Shown: positions 18,522 through 28,419, counted from the first letter of the stretch. The stretch is 64,000 nt of DNA from Sporolactobacillus pectinivorans (GCF_002802965.1 NZ_NXGA01000001.1:1944102-2008101); one strand, 5' to 3'. The notes: generated by a model not told the origin, from the letters alone. Numbers and translations are program-made.

Positions 18522-19250
18522 GTGGAAAATGTTCTAATTACGGGCGCCAGTGGCGCAATCGGACAGGCGACAGCGAGAAAAATTGCGGAGTCCGGCCATT
18601 CCATTTATCTTCACTACAATACGGGTGAAAAAAGGGCAAATGATTTGTCTCAAGAACTTTCTGCACAGTATCCGGATCAGTTTTTTACCTGTGTACAGGC
18701 GGATTTGTCGGAAACTCGAGGCACTGAAAAATTACTGGGTGAGCTTGATCTTCCGGTCAGCGGTGTCGTCTATAACTGCGGGAAAAGTCAGGTAGGGCTT
18801 TTTCAGGATGTACCGGAGCACATAGTACAGGAGTTCGTCCAGCTTCAGTTGACGAGTCCTTTCCGTTTAATTCAGCATTTAATTCAGCCAATGATTCGAG
18901 CAAAAAAGGGAAGGATCATTTTTGTTTCGTCAATCTGGGGGTTGACCGGAGCGTCGACAGAGGTACTGTATTCTATGGTAAAGGGCGGCCAGAACACTTT
19001 TGTCAAAGCGCTGGCGAAAGAGGTCGCTCCCAGCGGGATTACCGCTAACGCGGTAGCACCGGGAGCCGTTAATACGCCGATGATGAATGAATTCAGCAAA
19101 GAGAACATTGAATTAGTCAAAGATGAAATCCCGATGGGCAGGTTGGCACGGCCTGACGAAATTGCTTCGCTGATCCAATTTCTTATGAGCCCGGCCTCCG
19201 GTTATATAAGCGGCCAGGTCATTTCGGCGAATGGTGCCTGGTATTGCTGA
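18522..19250 (+). CDS. ymfI: SDR-family reductase YmfI (EF-P 5-aminopentanone reductase)
   Basis: A 242-residue short-chain dehydrogenase with the NAD(P)-binding TGASGAIGQATA, catalytic YSMVKGG (Tyr-x-x-x-Lys) and VSSIWG. By position upstream of ymfM-pgsA-cinA-recA it corresponds to B. subtilis YmfI, which reduces the 5-aminopentanone modification on elongation factor P. GAGGATGA precedes the GTG start. The M16-like genes ymfF and ymfH that lie upstream in B. subtilis are missing, so it directly follows spoIIIE. Confidence 0.85.
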   Translation: MENVLITGASGAIGQATARKIAESGHSIYLHYNTGEKRANDLSQELSAQYPDQFFTCVQADLSETRGTEKLLGELDLPVSGVVYNCGKSQVGLFQDVPEHIVQEFVQLQLTSPFRLIQHLIQPMIRAKKGRIIFVSSIWGLTGASTEVLYSMVKGGQNTFVKALAKEVAPSGITANAVAPGAVNTPMMNEFSKENIELVKDEIPMGRLARPDEIASLIQFLMSPASGYISGQVISANGAWYC

Positions 19251-19447
19251 TTTGCCTAATACGCTTGTTTTGGCGCGACATAATGAGACGTGGATACTGT
19301 CGATGCTGAGAAGGTTTTCACGGCAATATTTCTTTAGCAACATTATCGTTAAAAAGGTCAGATTATGATAATATTAACAAAGGAAGAAAACTAGTTGTTC
19401 ATTTTGGCATACAGCGGGAAATGGCATCTGGAATACGAATACATAAA

Positions 19448-19472
19448 GATTAGGCCGGGATGAGGCCTAATC
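19448..19472 (+). other. Perfect hairpin in a 486-base gene-free gap
   Basis: Nine-base arms GATTAGGCC/GGCCTAATC with loop GGGATGA and no T-run. The gap 19251-19736, where B. subtilis carries ymfJ/ymfK, shows no convincing gene. Apart from this hairpin it holds a possible promoter near its end. Confidence 0.5.
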
Positions 19473-19637
19473 GGTCATATTTTGGGAGCCATTCACCTGA
19501 CGAGAGCACGGGATCCGGTATTTAGGGAATAGTTAGCTGTTTGTTATGGACTTACCCTGAAGGGAATGTGAGCAGGATCCATTCATTTTGCAGAAATCAA
19601 ACCGGTCTTTTTGCCGAATAAAATTGATTGCTTTAGC

Positions 19638-19665
19638 TTTACAATCGCGGCGGTGAACAGATAAT
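19638..19665 (+). promoter_or_regulatory. Candidate promoter for ymfM
   Basis: TTTACA (19638-19643), a 16-base spacer and GATAAT (19660-19665), about 70 bases before ymfM. Confidence 0.4.
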
Positions 19666-19736
19666 AGTTAATGAACGAAACCCAGCGGTCGGATAAAACA
19701 TGATCTGACCTTAATTAATAATGGCAGGTGTTTTTA

Positions 19737-20654
19737 GTGAGTGAACTTGGTCAAGCATTGCGGGAAGCCCGGGAGGAAAAGGGGCTTTCTCTGGACGATC
19801 TTCAGGAAGAAACAAAGATTCAGAAACGCTACCTCTCGGCGATCGAGAAGGGCGATTTCAAGCAGCTTCCGGGTGATTTTTACCTTAGGGCGTTTATTAA
19901 AAGTTATGCTGAAGCAGTCGGGCTTGACTTTAGCACATTTGCTCAGCAGTATGCTTCGGAGATGCCCAAGACGCATCGGGATACTTCTGCCGATATTCAT
20001 ACATTGCCGCCCAGCGGTTCGGAAGAGGTTCCGGCAGTCCGATCGGGGCCGGTCAGATCGAGAAGACCCGGCCGGTCGAGTCCAGTTAGATGGTCTTCAT
20101 TCATTAATAAGGCTATTACCGTTGTCTTTATACTGATTGTTCTGGTGCTCGTTTATATACTGATCACTGGGATTATGAGTCACCAGGGGAGTCAAACGGG
20201 GGAGAAGAGTCAGGGAGCAGGTTCTTCGGTTTCTTTTAAAGGCACCAGCGCTTCGAGTTCAGGAAGTTCGTCAAGCTCTTCAAGAGCGAATTCCACCAGT
20301 TCCTCCTCCAGCGATGCTTCATCTGGGCAGCAGACAATAAAATTGGATAATACTCAGGGGCAGATTTCGACTTATACGTTGACCGGGACGACTAAATTTA
20401 TGGTAGTTGTTTCTTCTAAGACGGGGCTGCCAGCTTGGTTTATGGCAAAAGATGCAAAGACAAATGTGCAGATTCAGCAGGGGATTGTTTCAAATAGCGG
20501 AAAGAAGTCCTTTCAATTTGATGCGTCAAGCGTCCAGTCGCTCTCTCTGAGGTTTGGCAGTGTTCCCAATACTTCTTTAAAGATTAATGGACAGTCATTT
20601 AATTTTCCAAATAATGGCACGACGCAAGACATAATCATCAATTTCAGTAAATGA
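19737..20654 (+). CDS. ymfM: RodZ-like helix-turn-helix membrane protein YmfM
   Basis: A RodZ-type protein, expected to link the MreB cytoskeleton to the cell-wall machinery. The N-terminal Xre/HTH_25 domain (LGQALREAREEKGLSLDDLQEETKIQKRYLSAIE) is cytoplasmic. One membrane segment lies near residues 118-142 (VVFILIVLVLVYILI). A linker of almost pure serine follows (about residues 155-195), then a beta-rich C-terminal domain (DUF4115-like). GTG at 19737 fits AGGTG upstream and the family N-terminus; another GTG lies at 19728. About 305 residues. Followed by a terminator. Confidence 0.88.
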   Translation: MSELGQALREAREEKGLSLDDLQEETKIQKRYLSAIEKGDFKQLPGDFYLRAFIKSYAEAVGLDFSTFAQQYASEMPKTHRDTSADIHTLPPSGSEEVPAVRSGPVRSRRPGRSSPVRWSSFINKAITVVFILIVLVLVYILITGIMSHQGSQTGEKSQGAGSSVSFKGTSASSSGSSSSSSRANSTSSSSSDASSGQQTIKLDNTQGQISTYTLTGTTKFMVVVSSKTGLPAWFMAKDAKTNVQIQQGIVSNSGKKSFQFDASSVQSLSLRFGSVPNTSLKINGQSFNFPNNGTTQDIIINFSK

Positions 20655-20669
20655 TAAACCGTTTATCAG

Positions 20670-20703
20670 CGGGGCCAGCCAGATATGGCGGCTCCGTTTT
20701 TTT
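20670..20703 (+). terminator. Intrinsic terminator after ymfM
   Basis: Stem CGGGGCC/GGCTCCG (one G-U pair) with a 13-base loop and a run of seven T. Confidence 0.8.
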
Positions 20704-20787
20704 AGGCCGATCCTTCCAAATTGTGTATTTTATGTGTCTTGCTTGAAAATAAATGAATGTTTTTCTCATATTGAGGAGGATTCTGAC

Positions 20788-21366
20788 GTGAATATCGCTA
20801 ATAAGTTAACTGTAACCCGAATAATTATGATCCCCGTATTTTTGATTTTTCTTCTGTCCCCGATGGACTTAGGTGCTTTAAGTTTCGGTCACTTTTTACT
20901 TCCGTTTTCCCATTTGCTTGCTGCCCTTGTATTTATTATTGCTTCCATTACGGACTGGCTGGACGGGCAGATCGCCCGAAAACGGCATTTAGTCACTAAC
21001 TTCGGCAAATTTCTGGATCCGCTTGCCGACAAGCTGCTTGTCATGAGCGCGTTTGTATCTTTTACCGGCATGGGCAGGATGGCTTCCTGGATGGTGATCG
21101 TTATCCTCGCACGAGAATTTGCTGTGACCGGTCTCCGTCTTGTGGCAGCGGGGGAGGGGGACGTGATCGCCGCCAGCAAAATTGCAAAATGGAAAACTTT
21201 TTCTCAAATGCTTGCCATCATTTTCTTCCTGTTTAATAATATTCCTTTCGGGATCAACGGTTTCCCGTTTGATCAGATCTTGCTTTGGATTGCCGTTATT
21301 CTGACGATCCTTTCCGGAGCTGACTATTTTTATAAAAATCGTGACGTTTTGCTCCGCTCAAAGTGA
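20788..21366 (+). CDS. pgsA: CDP-diacylglycerol-glycerol-3-phosphate 3-phosphatidyltransferase
   Basis: PgsA makes phosphatidylglycerophosphate, the first committed step to phosphatidylglycerol. The 192-residue integral membrane protein contains the CDP-alcohol phosphotransferase motif DWLDGQIARKRHLVTNFGKFLDPLADK (DG..AR..G...D...D). An open frame extends to 20734, but TTGAGGAGGATTCTGAC places the start at GTG 20788, giving the usual N-terminus NIANKLTVTRI. It lies in the conserved ymfM-pgsA-cinA-recA order. Confidence 0.96.
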   Translation: MNIANKLTVTRIIMIPVFLIFLLSPMDLGALSFGHFLLPFSHLLAALVFIIASITDWLDGQIARKRHLVTNFGKFLDPLADKLLVMSAFVSFTGMGRMASWMVIVILAREFAVTGLRLVAAGEGDVIAASKIAKWKTFSQMLAIIFFLFNNIPFGINGFPFDQILLWIAVILTILSGADYFYKNRDVLLRSK

Positions 21367-21453
21367 TTCATTCTGGTTGCGCTTAGAGTCCGGGTGTTTG
21401 ATAATAAAATGGATGAATAGCAACAAAGAACAGAAAGATGGGAGTCTGGCATA

Positions 21454-22701
21454 ATGAATGCAGAAATTATTGCGGTCGGATCGGAACTGCTCCTGGGTCA
21501 GATCGCTAATACAAATGCCCAGTTCATATCAGAACAGCTTGCGCTGCTTGGAATTGATGTTTATTTTCACACCGTATGCGGTGACAATGAATCCAGGCTT
21601 TGCGATTCAATCAAGCAGGCAGAATCACGCGCGGAACTGATCATTTTTACCGGTGGGCTCGGTCCGACAAAAGATGATCTGACCAAAGAAACAGTGGCCA
21701 AACTGCTTGGAAGAAAATTGGTAACGAATCAGCAAGCGATGGACAGCTTGCTGGACTATTTCAAGGCAACAGGGCGGGAAATGACGGAAAACAATCTGAA
21801 GCAGGCACTGGTCATGGAAGGCAGCCATGTGCTGCCGAACAGACAGGGGATGGCCCCAGGAATGATCGTTGAATCAGGCGGGCATATTTATTTGCTGATG
21901 CCGGGTGTTCCTTCAGAAATGAAACCGATGTTTCTAGACTTTGCAAGGGATTATTTTGCCCGTAGCTACTCGCAACACATTCAGTCACGTGTACTTCGTT
22001 TTTTTGGTATCGGTGAATCCCAGCTGGAAACGAAAATCATTGATCTGATCGATGCCCAGTCCAATCCGACAATTGCGCCGCTTGCCAAAGAGGGTGAAGT
22101 CACCCTCAGACTGACGGCTAAACATACAAGCAAAGATGAGGCAGAAAAAATGCTGGATCGGATTGAGCAGAAGATCGATCAGCGAGTCGGCACCTATCTA
22201 TACGGCTATAATGAGGAATCACTTCCTGAAGTTGTATTCAGATTTTTAACATCTGAACGGAAAACGATTGCCTTCGCCGAGAGTCTAACGGGTGGAATGG
22301 CTTCGGAATGGATGACCGGTTTTCCAGGTGCTTCCTCTGTCCTTAATGGAGGCGTTGTGTGCTACACGAATGCAGTTAAGGAACGCGCACTTCAAATTCC
22401 TTCAGAAGTGCTTGACAGTGACGGTGCTGTCAGTGAGCGATGCGCAAAATTGATGGCTTCTTCAGTACGCTTGCTCTGCGGGTCGGATATTGGGATTAGC
22501 TTTACAGGTGTTGCAGGGCCGGATAAAAGTGAGGGCAAAGAGGTAGGTACCGTTTATATTGGATTTGCCGACGCGGATGGTTCCAAAAGTTATCTGTATC
22601 ATTTCAGGGGATCACGGAGGAAAATCAGAATTCAGTCGGTCAAAACCGGCTATGATCTGATTCGAAGATATCTGCGACACTTGCCGGTGGTTGGAAAATA
22701 A
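21454..22701 (+). CDS. cinA: CinA family protein (competence/damage-inducible)
   Basis: A 415-residue two-domain protein. The N-terminal molybdopterin-binding-like/COG1058 domain has [17 protein letters not shown] and [13 protein letters not shown]. The C-terminal PncC domain (nicotinamide-mononucleotide amidase family) has [14 protein letters not shown] and [20 protein letters not shown]. It is linked to pyridine-nucleotide recycling and, in several Gram-positives, to competence through co-expression with recA. GATGGGAG precedes the ATG. The next gene, recA, has its own SOS-type promoter 107 bases away. Confidence 0.94.
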   Translation: MNAEIIAVGSELLLGQIANTNAQFISEQLALLGIDVYFHTVCGDNESRLCDSIKQAESRAELIIFTGGLGPTKDDLTKETVAKLLGRKLVTNQQAMDSLLDYFKATGREMTENNLKQALVMEGSHVLPNRQGMAPGMIVESGGHIYLLMPGVPSEMKPMFLDFARDYFARSYSQHIQSRVLRFFGIGESQLETKIIDLIDAQSNPTIAPLAKEGEVTLRLTAKHTSKDEAEKMLDRIEQKIDQRVGTYLYGYNEESLPEVVFRFLTSERKTIAFAESLTGGMASEWMTGFPGASSVLNGGVVCYTNAVKERALQIPSEVLDSDGAVSERCAKLMASSVRLLCGSDIGISFTGVAGPDKSEGKEVGTVYIGFADADGSKSYLYHFRGSRRKIRIQSVKTGYDLIRRYLRHLPVVGK

Positions 22702-22738
22702 TGCTGGAGCCCTGCCAGATACGAATAAATATTCTGGG

Positions 22739-22773
22739 GAACAGTTGTGCTTATTTCCGAAAAAAGGTATGAT
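22739..22773 (+). promoter_or_regulatory. recA promoter with LexA-like operator
   Basis: TTGTGC (22745-22750), a 17-base spacer and TATGAT (22768-22773) form a sigma-A promoter. Overlapping the -35 element is GAAC-AGTT-GTGC (22739-22750), one mismatch from the Gram-positive LexA core GAACnnnnGTTC. LexA repression of recA is well established in Bacillus; the site itself is my reading. Confidence 0.6.
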
Positions 22774-22807
22774 AAATATACGAAGCATGAGGAGATGAAC
22801 TGGGACG

Positions 22808-23878
22808 ATGGCTGAAAGAAACGAAAGGAAAGCAGCACTTGAGAGTGCTTTGCGCCAGATTGAAAAACAGTTTGGAAAAGGTTCGATTATGAGACTGGGT
22901 GAACAACCGGATCAGCGCGTGTCTACTGTATCCAGCGGTTCACTGGCTTTGGATATTGCAATGGGGGTTGGCGGTTATCCCCGCGGCAGAATTATTGAGA
23001 TTTATGGACCTGAATCTTCAGGTAAAACAACTGTAGCGCTCCACGCGATTGCAGAAGTACAGAAGAACGGAGGACAGGCAGCGTTTATTGATGCGGAACA
23101 TGCGCTGGATCCTGTTTATGCAGAAAATCTGGGTGTGAACATTGATGAACTGCTTCTTTCACAGCCGGATACCGGCGAACAGGCACTCGAGATCGCTGAA
23201 GCGTTAGTCAGAAGCGGTGCTATTGATATCATTGTAATCGACTCGGTCGCCGCATTAGTCCCTAAAGCTGAAATTGAAGGCGAGATGGGCGATGCTCATG
23301 TTGGGCTTCAGGCACGGCTGATGTCACAAGCTCTGAGAAAGCTCTCAGGTGCAATCAGTAAGTCAAAAACGACAGCGATATTCATTAATCAGATCCGTGA
23401 AAAAGTGGGCGTGATGTTTGGCAATCCTGAAACAACCCCCGGTGGGCGTGCACTGAAATTTTATGCGTCCGTCCGTCTTGAGGTCCGCCGCGCTGAGACT
23501 CTGAAGATAGGAAATGATATTGTCGGAAACCGTGCAAGGATTAAAGTAGTAAAAAATAAAGTTGCTCCTCCGTTCAAGCAGGCAGAGGTCGACATTATGT
23601 ATGGACATGGCATTTCCCAGGAAGGAGAAATACTTGATATCGGATCTGATCTGGATATAGTTGAAAAAAGCGGATCCTGGTATTCATTTAATAAAGAACG
23701 TCTCGGTCAGGGACGTGAGAATGCCAAGTTGTTTTTGAAAGAAAATGAACCGATTAAAGAAGCAATCAAGGCTAAGATACGGGATCATTACCATCTCGAT
23801 GAAGATGATCAGGATGAGCATGCAGATGAATCGTCTCCTGATGAAAATCAGCAGCCTGCAGGGCAAGAACTGGATTGA
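22808..23878 (+). CDS. recA: Recombinase RecA
   Basis: RecA forms filaments on single-stranded DNA, carries out strand exchange and triggers LexA self-cleavage. The 356-residue protein has Walker A GPESSGKT (about residues 67-74), [15 protein letters not shown], the L2-region [26 protein letters not shown] split as usual, and an acidic C-terminal tail. AGGAGA lies about 12 bases before the ATG, slightly far. The SOS-type promoter and a downstream terminator make it a single-gene unit. Confidence 0.98.
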   Translation: MAERNERKAALESALRQIEKQFGKGSIMRLGEQPDQRVSTVSSGSLALDIAMGVGGYPRGRIIEIYGPESSGKTTVALHAIAEVQKNGGQAAFIDAEHALDPVYAENLGVNIDELLLSQPDTGEQALEIAEALVRSGAIDIIVIDSVAALVPKAEIEGEMGDAHVGLQARLMSQALRKLSGAISKSKTTAIFINQIREKVGVMFGNPETTPGGRALKFYASVRLEVRRAETLKIGNDIVGNRARIKVVKNKVAPPFKQAEVDIMYGHGISQEGEILDIGSDLDIVEKSGSWYSFNKERLGQGRENAKLFLKENEPIKEAIKAKIRDHYHLDEDDQDEHADESSPDENQQPAGQELD

Positions 23879-23910
23879 AAATTACCTTGTAATATTTTAT
23901 TGACTAGAGG

Positions 23911-23952
23911 GAAGATTGTGCCTGTCTCAGTTTATGGCGCAGTCTTCTTTTA
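23911..23952 (+). terminator. Intrinsic terminator after recA
   Basis: Twelve-bp stem GAAGATTGTGCC/GGCGCAGTCTTC (two G-U pairs) with a 13-base loop and a T-rich tail. Confidence 0.85.
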
Positions 23953-24207
23953 TTTATTTACTATATTTGTATCGGAGGAGGTTCCCACCTCTGAACTATG
24001 TACATAAAGAGGTAGATCAATAAACGATGGCTTGTGCACAACAATGACACTAATCTTGCTCGGGCCAGCACAAGGTTGACAACCCAAATACGCAATTATA
24101 AAATAAACTTGTAACGATTTGGTTACTGACTTTACGAATATGTAAATATTTTTGCCAGTAAGTGCTTGAAAAGCTGACATAGGGCTTATATTGGAGCTTA
24201 ACGTCCA

Positions 24208-24369
24208 TTGGAACAAGCGGTTTCCGAACGTTTAGCCAGCGTATGTGGCAATACAGCGCATGGACCTGCTCCGGATATTCTTTATCGATCCTTTATTGAG
24301 CGCTATTCAAAAAAGTTAAAGCAATTGGTTTACTTTTTCGCGATACGGAAAAGCAAGGAGGTGAAATGA
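24208..24369 (+). other. Possible small open frame before rny
   Basis: In the 410-base gap between the recA terminator and rny, a frame of 53 codons opens at TTG 24208 and ends overlapping the rny start (TGA at 24367-24369). It reads LEQAVSERLASVCGNT near its beginning and is not known to me. No good Shine-Dalgarno sequence is present. It may be a gene relic (B. subtilis has pbpX here) or chance. The rest of the gap (23953-24207) is AT-rich with nothing I can name. Confidence 0.2.
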
Positions 24370-25928
24370 TGAGTATTATTATTATCATCTCCATTGTGCT
24401 GATCTCTGTAGTTTGTCTGTTTGTTGGTTATTATTTCCGAAAAAAAATTGCTGAGGCAAAAATTGCTTCCGCTGAGACAGCGGCACATCAGATTGTGGAA
24501 GATGCACACCGCGATGCTGAAGCACTGAAGAAAGAATCACTTCTTGAAGCCAAAGAAGAAATTCACACGATCAGGTCTCAGACAGAAAACGAAGCCCGGG
24601 AACGTAGAAATGAACTTCAAAGGCAGGAAAACCGCCTGGTTCAGAAAGAGGACCTGCTGGATCGCAAAAGCGAATCTCTTGACAATAAAGAAAGTTCATT
24701 GGAAAAAAGGGAGGAAGCACTTAGCAAGAAACATCGACAAATTGAAGAGACGCAAGGCAAAGTGGAGGAAATTCTGCAAAAGCAGCAGGAGGAGCTGGAA
24801 CGGATTTCTGGTCTGACCAATGAGGAGGCCAAGGAATTGATCCTCAGAGATGTCAGGCGGGAAACAACACGAGAGGCTGCTCAGATTGCAAAGGAAATCG
24901 AGACGAGAGCGAAAGAAGATGCTGAAAAGAAAGCTAAAAGCATTCTTTCACTCGCTATTCAAAGATGCGCGGCAGACCATGTTGCGGAAACAACAGTATC
25001 AGTTGTCAACCTCCCTAATGATGAGATGAAAGGGCGTATTATCGGTCGCGAGGGGCGTAATATCCGTACACTTGAAACACTGACCGGTATTGACCTGATT
25101 ATTGACGACACACCCGAAGCAGTCATTCTTTCAGGGTTTGATCCGATACGTCGTGAAGTAGCAAGGATTGCTTTGGAGAAGCTGGTTCAGGATGGTCGCA
25201 TTCATCCGGCTCGAATCGAAGAAATGGTTGAAAAGGCCCGTCATGAAGTAGACGAAAAGATTCGTGATTATGGGGAACAGACGACTTTTGAAGTTGGAAT
25301 CCACAGCCTGCATCCGGATTTGATTAAGATTCTCGGCCGATTGCACTTCCGTACGAGTTACGGCCAGAATGTACTGAAACATTCGGTAGAAGTTGCATTT
25401 CTGACGGGTATGATGGCAGCCGAGCTGGGTGAGGATGAGATGCTTGCCAGACGCGCCGGCTTGCTTCATGACATCGGGAAAGCCATTGATCACGAAGTTG
25501 AGGGCAGCCATGTTGAGATTGGCGTTGAACTTGCGACTAAGTATAAGGAACATCCTGTCGTAGTCAATAGTATCGCTTCGCACCATGGTGATACAGAGGC
25601 CACATCGGTAATTTCCGTGCTTGTCGCTGCCGCCGATGCATTGTCTGCGGCACGTCCGGGTGCACGTCGTGAAACCCTGGAAACCTATATTCACCGTCTG
25701 GAAAAACTCGAGGAAATTTCAGAGTCATTTGAAGGCGTTGAAAAGTCCTACGCGATACAGGCAGGACGCGAGATTCGTATCATTGTTCAACCGGATATTA
25801 TTGATGACGCAAAGTCCTTCCAGCTTGCGCATGATATTACCAAGAAGATTGAAGATGAACTGGACTATCCTGGAAATATTAAGGTCACAGTTATTCGCGA
25901 AACACGAGCTGTTGAGTATGCAAAGTAA
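24366..25928 (+). CDS. rny: Ribonuclease Y
   Basis: RNase Y is the membrane-bound endoribonuclease that starts mRNA decay in Bacillus. The 520-residue protein has an N-terminal membrane anchor (residues about 3-23), a long charged coiled coil (about 30-190), a KH domain ([24 protein letters not shown]) and an HD domain with [20 protein letters not shown] sits 4 bases before ATG 24366 and 7 before ATG 24369; the second may be the real start. RicA/YmcA (34.9 kb) is a known modulator of this enzyme in B. subtilis. Confidence 0.97.
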   Translation: MMSIIIIISIVLISVVCLFVGYYFRKKIAEAKIASAETAAHQIVEDAHRDAEALKKESLLEAKEEIHTIRSQTENEARERRNELQRQENRLVQKEDLLDRKSESLDNKESSLEKREEALSKKHRQIEETQGKVEEILQKQQEELERISGLTNEEAKELILRDVRRETTREAAQIAKEIETRAKEDAEKKAKSILSLAIQRCAADHVAETTVSVVNLPNDEMKGRIIGREGRNIRTLETLTGIDLIIDDTPEAVILSGFDPIRREVARIALEKLVQDGRIHPARIEEMVEKARHEVDEKIRDYGEQTTFEVGIHSLHPDLIKILGRLHFRTSYGQNVLKHSVEVAFLTGMMAAELGEDEMLARRAGLLHDIGKAIDHEVEGSHVEIGVELATKYKEHPVVVNSIASHHGDTEATSVISVLVAAADALSAARPGARRETLETYIHRLEKLEEISESFEGVEKSYAIQAGREIRIIVQPDIIDDAKSFQLAHDITKKIEDELDYPGNIKVTVIRETRAVEYAK

Positions 25929-25957
25929 AAGAAAGCGGCGATCAGCCGCTTTCTTTT
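25927..25957 (+). terminator. Intrinsic terminator after rny
   Basis: Perfect 13-bp stem AAAAGAAAGCGGC/GCCGCTTTCTTTT with loop GATCA. The A/T-rich arm ends give a U-tract, and the stem overlaps the rny stop codon. Confidence 0.92.
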
Positions 25958-26037
25958 ACTATCTGCCGATGTTTACTGAGACAGGTTTACTGTAGTAAAC
26001 AAAAGTTGACGTTTTTTTAAGGAAAAGAGAGGTTTAT

Positions 26038-26832
26038 ATGAAATTATTATTTGTCGGAGATATATACGGGAGAACAGGGCGGGAGATGCTTGAGGAATAT
26101 TTGCCCAAAATGAAGAACCGTTATCATCCGAACCTGACGATTGTAAATGCTGAAAATTCAGCCCACGGAAAGGGTATAACGAAGAAAATTTATACTCAAT
26201 TACTGGAAATGGGAGCAGACATCCTGACAATGGGCAACCATACGTGGGACAATCGTGAAATTTTTGAATTTATCGATGATGCGAAGAAAATTGTTCGACC
26301 GGCAAACTTTCCGGAGGGCACACCGGGTACCGGAATGCGCATCATCCAGGTTAATCAGTTGTCAGTTGCTGTTATCAATCTGCAGGGGCGTGTTTTTCTA
26401 CCCCCAATTGATGATCCGTTTCGCACTGCAGACCGGCTTATTACTGAAGCACGGAAGAAAACGAATTTCATTTTCGTCGATATTCACGCTGAAACAACGA
26501 GTGAAAAATTGGCGCTGGGCTGGTATCTCGACGGTAGAGTTTCTGCAGTTATCGGGACGCATACCCATGTCCAGACAGCTGATGAGCGCATATTCCCTCA
26601 GGGTACAGCTTTTCTTTCCGATGTTGGCATGACCGGTCCTTACAATGGAATTATTGGTGTTGAAAGAGCAGCGGTAACCAAAAGGTTCCTGACCGCAATG
26701 CCGGTACGGTTCGAAAGTGATCAGGGGCCAGGGCAGCTCGGCGCGGTGCTCATATCGATTGATAATCAGTCGGGCCGTGCTGTAAAGATCGAAAGAATAT
26801 TGATCAACGATGACCATCCCTTTTTTGATTGA
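26038..26832 (+). CDS. ymdB: YmdB metallophosphoesterase (cyclic nucleotide phosphodiesterase)
   Basis: A 264-residue member of the YmdB family, reported in B. subtilis to hydrolyse 2',3'-cyclic nucleotides and to steer the choice between motility and biofilm formation. The metal ligands are present: Asp in GDIYGRTG, Glu in NAENSAHGKG, Asn in GNHTWDN, His in DIHAE and two His in GTHTHVQTAD. AAAGAGAGG precedes the ATG. It sits between rny and spoVS as in B. subtilis. Confidence 0.94.
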   Translation: MKLLFVGDIYGRTGREMLEEYLPKMKNRYHPNLTIVNAENSAHGKGITKKIYTQLLEMGADILTMGNHTWDNREIFEFIDDAKKIVRPANFPEGTPGTGMRIIQVNQLSVAVINLQGRVFLPPIDDPFRTADRLITEARKKTNFIFVDIHAETTSEKLALGWYLDGRVSAVIGTHTHVQTADERIFPQGTAFLSDVGMTGPYNGIIGVERAAVTKRFLTAMPVRFESDQGPGQLGAVLISIDNQSGRAVKIERILINDDHPFFD

Positions 26833-26895
26833 TGGCCTTCGGACCGAAAGGGCTAGTGAATGGGTGGATAAATGTCAGGCATAGTCATCCTGCTG

Positions 26896-26920
26896 AGGAA
26901 TATAGTTTATTATGGGCAAT
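26896..26920 (+). promoter_or_regulatory. Candidate sigma-H promoter for spoVS
   Basis: AGGAATA (26896-26902), an 11-base gap and GGGCAAT (26914-26920). This resembles the sigma-H pattern (RnAGGAwWW, 11-12 bases, RnnGAAT), with one mismatch in the -10 element. B. subtilis spoVS depends on sigma-H. Confidence 0.5.
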
Positions 26921-26946
26921 CCTCATAAGGAGATGACAATAGGAAA

Positions 26947-27207
26947 ATGGACGTGTTGAAAGTTTCAGCAAAATCTATACCTAACTCTGTTGCCGGTGCC
27001 CTTGCACATGCAATGAGGGAGCAAAAAACGGCAGAAATTCAGGCGATCGGGGCCGGTGCCCTGAATCAGGCGGTCAAAGCGGTGGCGATTGCCAGAGGTT
27101 TTGTCGCCCCCAGCGGACTAGATCTGATTTGTATTCCGGCTTTTACTGATATTTTAATTGACGGCGAGGAGCGAACGGCGATCAAATTAATCATTGAACC
27201 GCGCTGA
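26947..27207 (+). CDS. spoVS: Stage V sporulation protein S
   Basis: An 86-residue Alba-fold protein, almost invariant among spore formers. It begins MDVLKVSAKSIPNSVAGALAHAMRE and ends with the family's GEERTAIKLIIEPR. It is needed for progression through coat formation in B. subtilis. AAGGAGATGACAATAGGAAA precedes the ATG. In B. subtilis tdh and kbl follow; here an SPFH gene does. Confidence 0.96.
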   Translation: MDVLKVSAKSIPNSVAGALAHAMREQKTAEIQAIGAGALNQAVKAVAIARGFVAPSGLDLICIPAFTDILIDGEERTAIKLIIEPR

Positions 27208-27280
27208 TTTGCGGAAAACATGTGTAGCCCATTAATCTGGAAATGCGGATGCTCTTATCGTTCAATCGATCAACAAACAA

Positions 27281-27311
27281 GAAACCGGGCCTTTTCACCC
27301 GGTTTCTTTTA
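27281..27311 (+). terminator. Intrinsic terminator after spoVS
   Basis: Perfect 9-bp stem GAAACCGGG/CCCGGTTTC with an 8-base loop, then TTTTATT. Confidence 0.88.
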
Positions 27312-27325
27312 TTGTAAAAAATTGT

Positions 27326-27346
27326 ATTGTATGATATCATAACAAT
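27326..27346 (+). promoter_or_regulatory. Palindrome in the SPFH gene promoter region
   Basis: Perfect 10-base palindrome ATGATATCAT (27331-27340) flanked by ATTGT and AACAAT. A related TTGTATGAT...ATGATATCA arrangement occurs before the decayed second copy (47067-47093). A TTGTAT/TATAAA promoter may overlap it. It could be the operator of the ribbon-helix-helix protein encoded downstream. Confidence 0.45.
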
Positions 27347-27383
27347 ATAAAATAGAAATCGAAATGATAAGGGGACGAACACG

Positions 27384-28226
27384 TTGACGGAAAAAAGTGT
27401 CTGGAAGATTAACGGATTTATTGGTATGTTGGCTATTTTGCTGCTGGTTGCTCTTGGTGCGGGTGCAGCGGCTTTACAGATTATTTGGGCGGCGCTGGTC
27501 TTCTGGTTTTTCGCAATTGTTTTGATTACAGGGCTAACGATCATTCCACCGAACAAAACAAAAGTCGTTACTTTTTTCGGACGTTACAGCGGAAGTGCCC
27601 GTGACAATGGAATTTACTTAACGATTCCGCTGACCACGCGAAGAACCGTATCGCTTCGAGTACGTAATTTTAACAGCCAAAAACTGAAAGTCAATGATGT
27701 TGAAGGCAATCCTATAGAAATCGCTGCGGTTGTCGTTTTCAAAGTTGTAGATTCCGCTAAAGCTTTATTTGATGTCGATAATTATCGCCAGTTCGTCGAA
27801 ATTCAGAGCGAGACCGCCGTTCGCCATATCGCGTCCCAATATCCTTACGATAACTTTGAAGAAGAAGGCTTTTCACTCAGAAGCAACGGAGCGGAAATCT
27901 CAAAGTTGTTAAAGGAAGAACTGCAGGAAAGACTTGTCCTCGCCGGAGTCGAGGTGATTGAAACCAGACTGACTCATCTGGCTTATTCAACGGAGGTAGC
28001 TCAGGCTATGCTGCAACGTCAGCAGGCTTCGGCAATCATTTCCGCCCGCCAAAAAATTGTGGAGGGTGCCGTTGGGATGGCTCAGATGGCGATTCAGCGA
28101 CTCGAGGATGAACACGTTCTTGAACTCGATGAGGAACGCAAGGTTAATATGGTTAACAATCTGATGGTTGCCATTGTTTCAGACAAAGCAACGCAGCCGG
28201 TGATCAATACTGGAAGCCTGTATTAA
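27384..28226 (+). CDS. SPFH (band-7) domain membrane protein
   Basis: A 280-residue stomatin/prohibitin-like protein. It starts at TTG 27384 with AAGGGG upstream. Two membrane segments occupy residues about 10-55 ([20 protein letters not shown] and [13 protein letters not shown]). The SPFH domain follows ([24 protein letters not shown] to about residue 200), then a coiled C-terminal part. SPFH proteins organise membrane microdomains and act as scaffolds for proteases or transporters; the specific role here is unknown. A 58-residue RHH protein begins 16 bases downstream. A frame-broken homologue with the same partner lies at 47.1-48.0 kb. Confidence 0.85.
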   Translation: MTEKSVWKINGFIGMLAILLLVALGAGAAALQIIWAALVFWFFAIVLITGLTIIPPNKTKVVTFFGRYSGSARDNGIYLTIPLTTRRTVSLRVRNFNSQKLKVNDVEGNPIEIAAVVVFKVVDSAKALFDVDNYRQFVEIQSETAVRHIASQYPYDNFEEEGFSLRSNGAEISKLLKEELQERLVLAGVEVIETRLTHLAYSTEVAQAMLQRQQASAIISARQKIVEGAVGMAQMAIQRLEDEHVLELDEERKVNMVNNLMVAIVSDKATQPVINTGSLY

Positions 28227-28242
28227 TAAATGGGGCTTTTCG

Positions 28243-28419
28243 ATGGCTAAGAAAAAAAGCTTTTTATTACGAATCGATCCCGAGCTATATGTTACTCTGC
28301 AGCAATGGGCGGATGATGAGTTTCGCAGTGTGAATGCCCAAATTGAATTTCTTTTGCGCGGAGCTGTCAGGCGTTCGGGAAGAAAAGCAGACGGAGAAGA
28401 CAAGGACTCTGACGAATGA
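28243..28419 (+). CDS. Small Arc-like ribbon-helix-helix protein
   Basis: A 58-residue protein with the Arc/MetJ-type pattern: a basic beta strand ([11 protein letters not shown]), helix A ([11 protein letters not shown]) and the [11 protein letters not shown] helix B typical of Arc-like proteins. Such proteins bind DNA as dimers of ribbons. It begins 16 bases after the SPFH gene, so the two probably form an operon. No good Shine-Dalgarno sequence is visible in the short gap (GGGG at 28233-28236 is the best). It may regulate the promoter palindrome upstream. Confidence 0.8.
   Translation: MAKKKSFLLRIDPELYVTLQQWADDEFRSVNAQIEFLLRGAVRRSGRKADGEDKDSDE

Noticed and set aside
22721..22734. CGAATAAATATTCT as a LexA box for recA
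   Set aside because: It matches only the outer bases of the consensus; the GAAC-GTGC site overlapping the -35 fits better.
24034..24060. Further copy of the dispersed repeat (CTTGTGCACAACAATGACAC)
   Set aside because: Only about 12 bases resemble the repeat and none of the other conserved blocks follow.
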